DNA of 6,576 bases from an uncultured Chloroflexota bacterium (GTDB lineage Bacteria > Chloroflexota > Limnocylindria > Limnocylindrales > CSP1-4), in the NCBI GenBank assembly GCA_903924005.1, contig CAIXZV010000384.1:1-6576 (forward strand), read 5' to 3'. The translations under genes and the position numbers were made by a program. The notes under the pieces were generated by a model. That model was not told the origin of the DNA. It saw only the letters and a list, made by a program, of their open reading frames with translations, and searched no databases. Shown here in pieces: positions 1 to 4,305 of this stretch (positions are counted from its first letter, which is position 1; each line of letters begins with the position of its first letter).

Positions 1-1
1 C

Positions 2-577
2 GGCCAGCGCCAGCGCGTGGGGATCGCCCGGGCACTTGCCGTGGACCCGGAGCTCCTTGTGCTTGATGAGCCCGTCTCCGCGCTGGACGTGTCGGTGCAG
101 GCGCAGATCATCAACCTGCTCGAAGATATCCAGCACGCCCGCGGCCTCGCGTACCTGTTTGTCGCCCACGATCTGGCGGTGGTCCACCACACGGCCGATC
201 GGATTGCGGTGATGTACCTGGGCGAGATTGTGGAAGAGGGGCCGGTTGACGCGGTGTTTGAGCACCCGCGCCACCCCTACACCGAGGCCCTGCTGGCGGC
301 GATCCCTGGCGAGGGCGGCGGTGCTGGCCGACGGGCCGGCCGTGCGCGGGGCGAACTGCGCACCGAGCTTGCTGAGCAGGCGGGCTGCCCGTTCCGCACA
401 CGCTGCCCGCTGCGCGAAGCCCGCTGCGACACCACGCCGCCGTTTGTGCAGTTAGACGGCGACCGCAAGAGCCGCTGCTGGCTGGCTACGGATCCCGGCT
501 TTGACGCCGCGGAGGCCGCTGCCGCGATTGCACCTACCGCCGAACCCACCGCTACCGACGCCACCCCGGAGGCTTGA
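2..577 (+). CDS. Oligopeptide/dipeptide ABC transporter ATP-binding protein (OppF/DppF type), 3' part only
   Basis: This is the cytoplasmic ATPase subunit of a peptide/nickel-type ABC importer; the 5' end lies outside the window, so Walker A is not seen. The visible 191 residues begin inside the ABC signature (GQRQRVGIARAL), followed by Walker B with the catalytic Glu (LLVLDEP, 18-24), the D-loop SALD, and the H-loop AHDL with His56. The oligopeptide-transporter C-terminal extension follows: HPYTEALLAAIP near residue 90, then four cysteines (129, 135, 142, 159) in the CPFRTRCP...C...C pattern typical of OppD/OppF/DppF proteins, which in some relatives binds an iron-sulphur cluster. The tail after residue 165 is Ala/Thr/Pro-rich and probably disordered. 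The stop lies 2 bp before the next gene, so the three plus-strand genes look like one operon. The substrate cannot be read from the ATPase; the amidases downstream suggest an amide- or peptide-like nitrogen compound (inference). Confidence 0.93.
   Translation, partial: GQRQRVGIARALAVDPELLVLDEPVSALDVSVQAQIINLLEDIQHARGLAYLFVAHDLAVVHHTADRIAVMYLGEIVEEGPVDAVFEHPRHPYTEALLAAIPGEGGGAGRRAGRARGELRTELAEQAGCPFRTRCPLREARCDTTPPFVQLDGDRKSRCWLATDPGFDAAEAAAAIAPTAEPTATDATPEA
568..572 (+). promoter_or_regulatory. Ribosome binding site deciding the ATG start of the first amidase
   Basis: GGAGG lies 7 nt before the ATG at 580. An in-frame TTG at 574 would sit only 1 nt from this motif, so ATG 580 is preferred. 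The site is inside the end of the ABC ATPase gene. Confidence 0.7.
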
Positions 578-579
578 CC

Positions 580-1458
580 ATGACCGCGCCCGACCTCGTC
601 CTTGCGAAGGAGCAGCACACGCTCGACTTCCGCGCCGAACACGAGCCAAAGGCGCGCGTTGCGCCCGGGTCCGTGGTCCGGTTTGAGACCGGCGATGTCG
701 CCTACGAGCGGCTCTCAAAGGGCGAGGCGCTTGACGCCATCGGTCTTGAGACCTTCAACCGCGTCACCGGGCCGGTCTTTGTGGAGGGCGCCGAACCGGG
801 CGATGCGCTGCGGATTGAGATCCTGGACGTCGAGATCCACCGCAGCTGGAGCGTCTGGCTGCCGGGCTTTGGCGCGCTTGGCGCATACACACAGGAGACA
901 AGCGCCCGCCAGATCCCGCTCGAGGGCGGGTTTGCCGTGATCTCGCCGAGGATCCGGGTGCCCGTGGAGCCCATGATCGGCTGCATCGGTCTGGCGCCGG
1001 CCGAGGGCGTGGGCTCCACGTTCACGCCCGCGTACCACTGGGGCGGCAACATGGACCTGCGCGAGATGAGCCCCGGGACAACCGTGGACCTGCCGGTTGA
1101 GGTGGCGGGCGGCCTGCTGTCCGCGGGTGACTTCCACGCCGCCATGGGTCGCGGCGAGCCCACCTGGGTGTCGCTGGAGTCCGCGGGCGCATCCACCCTG
1201 CGCGTGTCGCTGGTCAAGCGGGCCGGGATCACGCATCCGATCCTGCGCCGGGACGGCACCATCCTGTTCCTGGGCCAAGGCGCTGATCTTGCGGCAGCCC
1301 ATCAGCACGCCGTGGACCGCGCGTGGGCGTACCTCATCAAGGAGCGCGGCCTCGAGCCGTTTGAGGCGTACGCGTACGCAAGTGCTCGCCTGGAGATGCG
1401 GTTTGGCGGGCCGGCGTCAGCGATGGTCCTCGCCGGCCTTCCCGAAGACCTGTCCTGA
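580..1458 (+). CDS. Acetamidase/formamidase family protein, divergent paralogue (FmdA/AmdA type)
   Basis: This 292-residue protein belongs to the FmdA/AmdA family, whose members hydrolyse short amides such as formamide or acetamide to ammonia and the acid in the cytoplasm. Family landmarks appear in order: GPVFVEGAEPGDALRIEI (64-81), the LPGFGALG stretch (94-101), GCIGLAPAEG (134-143), GGNMD (155-159), LPVEV (171-175) and GDFHAAMGRGE (183-193). The last differs from the usual GDGHAAQGDGE: the Asp, His and Glu are kept, but Gly, Gln and Asp are replaced by Phe, Met and Arg. The substrate may therefore differ, or activity may be altered (inference). It starts 2 bp after the ABC ATPase and ends 16 bp before a second family member. 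The two proteins keep the same order of motifs but differ at many positions, so this is an old or fast-diverged tandem pair. The family call is firm; the substrate is unknown. Confidence 0.9.
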   Translation: MTAPDLVLAKEQHTLDFRAEHEPKARVAPGSVVRFETGDVAYERLSKGEALDAIGLETFNRVTGPVFVEGAEPGDALRIEILDVEIHRSWSVWLPGFGALGAYTQETSARQIPLEGGFAVISPRIRVPVEPMIGCIGLAPAEGVGSTFTPAYHWGGNMDLREMSPGTTVDLPVEVAGGLLSAGDFHAAMGRGEPTWVSLESAGASTLRVSLVKRAGITHPILRRDGTILFLGQGADLAAAHQHAVDRAWAYLIKERGLEPFEAYAYASARLEMRFGGPASAMVLAGLPEDLS

Positions 1459-1474
1459 CCAGCGGAGTTCGTTC

Positions 1475-2413
1475 ATGACTTCCCGCCCCGCCTTCCACGT
1501 CGGCCGCAGCCAATGGCATCTGGCTTGGGACAAGACGGTCCCGCCCATTGCCACCGTCGCTTCGGGCGACATCGTGTCGTTTGACGCGCTCGATGCGTCC
1601 AACGGCCAGATCACCGCGTCATCCACCACCGCAGACGTCACCACGATGGCGTTTGACCAGGTGGACCAGGTTGCGGGCCCCATCTACGTGGACGGCGCCC
1701 AGCCCGGCGACACGCTCCAGGTGGAGCTCCTCTCGTTTGAGCCTGGCGACTGGGGTTGGACGGCCAACATCCCGGGCTTTGGTCTGCTGGCGGACCAGTT
1801 CCCGGACCCGTACCTGCGCATCACCACGCTCGCGGGCGGTCTGGCTGAGTTCCTGCCCGGGGTTCACATCCCGCTGGCCCCGTTCTGCGGCGAACTGGGC
1901 GTGGCGCCGGGCGGCGATCCCCGCAGCACCATCCCGCCGGACGTCACCGGCGGCAACATGGACACGCGACACCTGACGGCAGGATCGGTCCTGTGGCTGC
2001 CCGTAGAGGTGCCGGGCGCGCTGTTCTCGCTTGGCGACGGGCACGCGGCGCAGGGCGACGGCGAGGTCTGCGGCACGGCCATCGAGACGCCGATGCGGGC
2101 GTCCGTCCGGCTCAGCGTCCGGCGCGACGTCCGCGTGACGGCACCGGAGTTCCGGACCGCGGGGCCGCTTGGGCAATCCACCAACACGGCGCCGTGGCTG
2201 GCGTGCGACGGCATCGGCCCAGACCTATTCGGGGCGGCTCGCGACGCCGTCCGCCGGATGATTGACAGGCTCTGTGCTGACCGCGGCCTGGCCCCGCTCG
2301 ATGCCTATCTGTTGCTCTCGGTTGCGGGCGATCTGCGGATCAGCGAGATCGTCGATCAGCCAAACTGGATTGTGACCTCGTACTGCCCCACCTCGATCTT
2401 TGGGGAGCGGTAG
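1475..2413 (+). CDS. Acetamidase/formamidase family protein, canonical motif set (FmdA/AmdA type)
   Basis: This 312-residue protein is a typical member of the acetamidase/formamidase family, hydrolysing a short amide to ammonia and an acid. Visible landmarks are HLAWDKTVPP near residue 15, the ASNGQI segment (41-46), GPIYVDGAQPGDTLQVEL (68-85), the IPGFGLL stretch (99-105), FCGELGVAP (137-145), GGNMDTRHLTAG (159-170) and the hallmark GDGHAAQGDGEVCG (187-200), followed by AIET. All residues altered in the upstream paralogue are intact here. Start ATG 1475 is chosen because GGAG at 1464-1467 lies 7 nt upstream and the family N-terminus begins just after it; the reading frame stays open further upstream only because it overlaps the previous gene. 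It is the last gene of the plus-strand operon, facing the regulator gene across an inverted-repeat-rich gap. Confidence 0.95.
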   Translation: MTSRPAFHVGRSQWHLAWDKTVPPIATVASGDIVSFDALDASNGQITASSTTADVTTMAFDQVDQVAGPIYVDGAQPGDTLQVELLSFEPGDWGWTANIPGFGLLADQFPDPYLRITTLAGGLAEFLPGVHIPLAPFCGELGVAPGGDPRSTIPPDVTGGNMDTRHLTAGSVLWLPVEVPGALFSLGDGHAAQGDGEVCGTAIETPMRASVRLSVRRDVRVTAPEFRTAGPLGQSTNTAPWLACDGIGPDLFGAARDAVRRMIDRLCADRGLAPLDAYLLLSVAGDLRISEIVDQPNWIVTSYCPTSIFGER

Positions 2414-2437
2414 CGGCCGCCTCTGTCTGCGCAGCAC

Positions 2438-2468
2438 GCGTGACACGGGAGGTAGCCCGTCCTGACGC
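2438..2468. repeat. Imperfect hairpin just after the amidase operon
   Basis: ACGGG (2445-2449) pairs with CCCGT (2456-2460) around a 6-nt loop, and GCGT (2438-2441) pairs with ACGC (2465-2468) outside a small internal loop. It lies 25 bp after the stop of the second amidase. It is weaker than the hairpins that follow. Confidence 0.4.
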
Positions 2469-2477
2469 GCGGCGCTG

Positions 2478-2502
2478 CGTTCACCCGCGAGACGGGTGAA
2501 CG
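2478..2502. terminator. Perfect 10-bp hairpin, possible operon terminator
   Basis: CGTTCACCCG (2478-2487) and CGGGTGAACG (2493-2502) are perfect inverted repeats around the 5-nt loop CGAGA. It is the strongest hairpin after the amidase operon, about 65 bp past the stop. The usual T tract is missing, so the terminator role is inference; the palindrome itself is seen directly. Confidence 0.4.
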
Positions 2503-2517
2503 GTTCCGTCGCGGAAC
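2503..2517. repeat. 6-bp hairpin directly abutting the 10-bp hairpin
   Basis: GTTCCG (2503-2508) and CGGAAC (2512-2517) pair perfectly around a 3-nt loop. It starts at the base after the previous palindrome, giving two back-to-back stems. Confidence 0.45.
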
Positions 2518-2532
2518 GATCCGCCCGCGCCA

Positions 2533-2580
2533 CGCACGGCTTGTCACGCGGGGGTGCCCCGAGACGCAACGGACCGTGCG
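2533..2580. repeat. Long-loop inverted repeat
   Basis: CGCACGG (2533-2539) and CCGTGCG (2574-2580) are perfect 7-bp complements with a 34-nt interior. The interior includes a G-rich then C-rich segment at 2550-2560 that could form a small inner stem. Confidence 0.35.
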
Positions 2581-2592
2581 CCAGAGGGGTGA

Positions 2593-2614
2593 AACGTCTC
2601 GGCGCGAGACCGTT
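2593..2614. repeat. Hairpin with one bulged base
   Basis: TCTCG (2597-2601) pairs with CGAGA (2605-2609) around loop GCG. G2596 pairs with C2610, and AAC (2593-2595) pairs with GTT (2612-2614) if C2611 is bulged, giving a 9-bp stem. Confidence 0.45.
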
Positions 2615-2650
2615 CGCGCGCGGGACGGGTGAGGCGCGCGGCCGGCCCCA

Positions 2651-2683
2651 GGTCTGGAGAAGCTCCTAGGCGACATCCAGACC
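2651..2683 (-). repeat. 8-bp inverted repeat around the regulator stop codon
   Basis: GGTCTGGA (2651-2658) and TCCAGACC (2676-2683) are perfect complements with a 17-nt interior that contains the TAG stop of the regulator gene (2666-2668). On the minus-strand transcript this makes a hairpin spanning the stop codon. It could protect the mRNA end or slow polymerase; there is no U run. Confidence 0.4.
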
Positions 2684-4021
2684 GAGCCGGTAGGCCATGA
2701 TGGCCGCCTGCGTTCGGTTCACAACCCCAAGCTTGAGCATGATCTGGTGCACGTGCTTCTTGACGGTCACCTCGGCGAGGAAGAGTTCGCGAGATATGGT
2801 TCGGTTGTCTTCCCCGCGGGCAACGAGGCGGAGCACCTCCCGCTGTCGCACCGTCAATGCGTCTGGACCCTCCGACATGGCGGCGGGGTCAGAGTGTCCC
2901 TCGACCAGACCTCCCATGTTCGCCGGCACCACGTGCGCCGGCCGGCGCTGGAGTTCCAGCACGATGGTCCCCATCTCCGCCAGCGACTGCCGCAGAGCGA
3001 GGGCGCACCGGATGGCTGCGGCCCGCGGCTCCGGCGTGCGCCGCGTCACGTCGTCAAGGATCATCATCTGGCGCTCAATCTCCAACGCGAGATTGGGCTC
3101 GATGCCGCTGTAGGCAGAGACAGCAACCCATTCAAGCGCCGGCGGCGCCACGACGTCATGGCCAGCCTCGCGGGATCTCTCAGCCGCCAGATCCAACCCG
3201 CCCAAGTCGTCGTCGAATTCGCTGATAGGGAGCATGCGACCCGCCGCCGCAAGCGCGTCCTGCCCGGGGACCCGGCTCATCTCCCATGCGATGGCGCGGT
3301 AGATCCCGTAGGCGGAACGCATGCGGAGGGTGACGGTGCACGATTCCTCGCCGTCGCGCAACCGGGAGAGCGCGGCGTCCAGCGCCGGACGGTCAGCTGG
3401 GTGGGTCCGGTCCATGTATGACTGCGAGCCCAGCTCAGCTTCCGAAGCGCCGAACGCTCGCTCGCATGCAATGTTGACCCGCGTGAAGGACCCGTCGATG
3501 CCGACAACCGCCAGGAGGGCCGGCGACGAGGCAAAGAACCTGTCGGGATCGTGCTCAGCGAGCTGGTGTTCGGGCTTGACGTCAAACGTGAGCAGGTGGA
3601 GCCCGGGGACGACATTCGATGTGGCAGAGGCCGTGACACGGCACAGCTTCCCATCGGCACGGATGAACTCCATCTCGTGCAGCCCGGTCTCCGCCGTCTC
3701 GATGACGCCCGGCCAGCAGGACCGGAATACTCCGCCAGACTCGCCCGGGAGGAACTCGTCGAGCCGCCGTCCGACGAGGGCATTGCGGTCGTACCCGAGG
3801 ATCTCTGACGCTGCGCGGCTGACCGCCCGGAACCGGGCTTCATCATCGAGGACAAGCACCGGCGCGATCGAGAAGGTGAAGACCGCCTCAAACATCGCCT
3901 CAGGCGGGAGCGGCGCTAGGGTCGTTGCTCTGCCGACCGTCAACGGACCTCCGATGAGCCGTCGCTGCGTGCTCATGACTGATGCCAACGCTCGGGGGAG
4001 CAATGCTCGGCGGTTCGCCAC
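2666..4021 (-). CDS. PAS-PAS-LuxR transcriptional regulator, stand-alone
   Basis: This 451-residue protein joins two sensory PAS domains to a LuxR/NarL-type DNA-binding domain. PAS 1 spans about 43-150 (SIAPVLVLDD, ASEILGYDRNALVGR, FIRADGKLCRV). PAS 2 spans about 160-255 (FFASSPALLAVVGIDGSFTR, ACERAFGASEAELG). A helical stretch (305-360) may aid dimerisation. The helix-turn-helix covers 389-448, beginning LTVRQREVLRLVARGEDN, with recognition helix EVTVKKHVHQIMLKLG (417-432). No kinase or receiver domain is present, so it should act as a one-component sensor; the ligand or cofactor is unknown. The start is taken as GTG 4021, with GGAG at 4029-4026 in a hairpin; ATG 3976 is an alternative that removes 15 residues but has no clear ribosome binding site. 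It follows dnaK on the same strand after 284 bp, so it probably has its own promoter. Control of the gas vesicle or amidase genes is plausible but unproven. Confidence 0.9.
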   Translation of the reverse strand: MANRRALLPRALASVMSTQRRLIGGPLTVGRATTLAPLPPEAMFEAVFTFSIAPVLVLDDEARFRAVSRAASEILGYDRNALVGRRLDEFLPGESGGVFRSCWPGVIETAETGLHEMEFIRADGKLCRVTASATSNVVPGLHLLTFDVKPEHQLAEHDPDRFFASSPALLAVVGIDGSFTRVNIACERAFGASEAELGSQSYMDRTHPADRPALDAALSRLRDGEESCTVTLRMRSAYGIYRAIAWEMSRVPGQDALAAAGRMLPISEFDDDLGGLDLAAERSREAGHDVVAPPALEWVAVSAYSGIEPNLALEIERQMMILDDVTRRTPEPRAAAIRCALALRQSLAEMGTIVLELQRRPAHVVPANMGGLVEGHSDPAAMSEGPDALTVRQREVLRLVARGEDNRTISRELFLAEVTVKKHVHQIMLKLGVVNRTQAAIMAYRLGLDVA

Positions 4022-4034
4022 GTTGCTCCGAGCG
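3989..4034 (-). promoter_or_regulatory. Hairpin sequestering the regulator's ribosome binding site
   Basis: CGCTCGG (3989-3995) pairs with CCGAGCG (4028-4034), and AGCAA (3999-4003) pairs with TTGCT (4023-4027); three bases (3996-3998) bulge out. The 12-bp stem closes a 19-nt loop. On the mRNA, the GGAG ribosome binding site (4029-4026) lies in the stem and most of the GTG start (4021-4019) in the loop, so folding would hide the start signal. If translation really begins at ATG 3976, this would instead be a leader hairpin or operator. Confidence 0.55.
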
Positions 4035-4168
4035 AGCCCATGTGCCGATTGCGCGTCCCATCAGCGAGGGTTAGGCAAAGCCGCCTGCACGTCCCGCAAC
4101 CGGACAAACGACCTGCCCCGTTTGGCGTCACCGAATGCCATCGGGGAAGATCCTTTGTACGAATGCGC

Positions 4169-4207
4169 CTACACCGTTGTAGTGGCCGCCGTCGCTACGG
4201 TGTAGTG
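4169..4207. promoter_or_regulatory. Operator-like cluster of related palindromes
   Basis: CTACACCG (4169-4176) and CGGTGTAG (4198-4205) form a perfect 8-bp inverted repeat. The left copy is itself a palindrome, CTACA-CCGT-TGTAG (4169-4182), and the right copy contains CTAC-GGT-GTAG (4195-4205). CGTTGTAGTG (4175-4184) and CGGTGTAGTG (4198-4207) are direct repeats matching at 9 of 10 bases, 23 bp apart, about two helical turns. They lie some 150-185 bp upstream of the regulator start. This fits binding of a dimeric helix-turn-helix protein, possibly the regulator itself (inference). Confidence 0.5.
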
Positions 4208-4234
4208 TCGACAATCGGCAACACGTGGTCAACG

Positions 4235-4253
4235 CCCCCACTCGGGGGGGGGG
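4235..4253. repeat. C5/G10 hairpin with a ten-base G tract
   Basis: CCCCC (4235-4239), loop ACTC, then ten G in a row (4244-4253). Any five of the G bases can close the stem. It lies about 50-70 bp past the dnaK stop on the minus strand, so it could act in transcript ending, although no U run follows. Long G tracts are also prone to slippage and to sequencing error. Confidence 0.5.
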
Positions 4254-4305
4254 TCGGCACCGCGACCGCAGCAGCGGCACGATTCGGCGGGTCCTAGGCC
4301 CCGGC

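Larger units (their letters stand above)
2414..2665. other. Gene-free convergent intergenic region rich in inverted repeats
   Basis: These 252 bp separate the stop codons of two converging genes. No convincing reading frame or RNA gene is seen. The region contains at least six inverted repeats, listed separately. None is followed by a T or A run, so classic intrinsic terminators are absent, but stacked GC hairpins between convergent genes could still end transcription in both directions (inference). Confidence 0.6.
4022..4305. other. Intergenic region between dnaK-like gene and regulator
   Basis: No gene is supported in these 284 bp. From right to left on the minus strand it should hold the end of the dnaK transcript, a C5/G10 hairpin, a trio of operator-like CTACACCG-type repeats, and the promoter and leader of the regulator. 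I could not pick out a convincing -35/-10 pair. Confidence 0.6.

Noticed and set aside
702..1308. Two long minus-strand open frames opposite the first amidase
   Set aside because: They are antisense shadows; the plus-strand frame carries the acetamidase motifs.
1097..1474. Extended N-terminus for the second amidase (open frame from 1097)
   Set aside because: The extension overlaps the first amidase in another frame, is Arg/Ser/Pro-rich and unlike the family. ATG 1475 has a ribosome binding site and the correct N-terminus.
2478..2614. CRISPR array or tRNA in the structured intergenic region
   Set aside because: The stems differ in sequence, spacing is irregular, there are no direct repeat units with uniform spacers, and no cloverleaf with a T-loop consensus is seen.
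4022..4168. Sigma-70 type promoter for the regulator on the minus strand
   Set aside because: A TTGTCC-like -35 occurs near 4100, but no acceptable -10 sits at 16-18 bp, so a call would be guesswork.
3321..4205. Plus-strand open frame of 294 codons opposite the regulator
   Set aside because: Antisense to the PAS domains, with low-complexity composition and no family signature.
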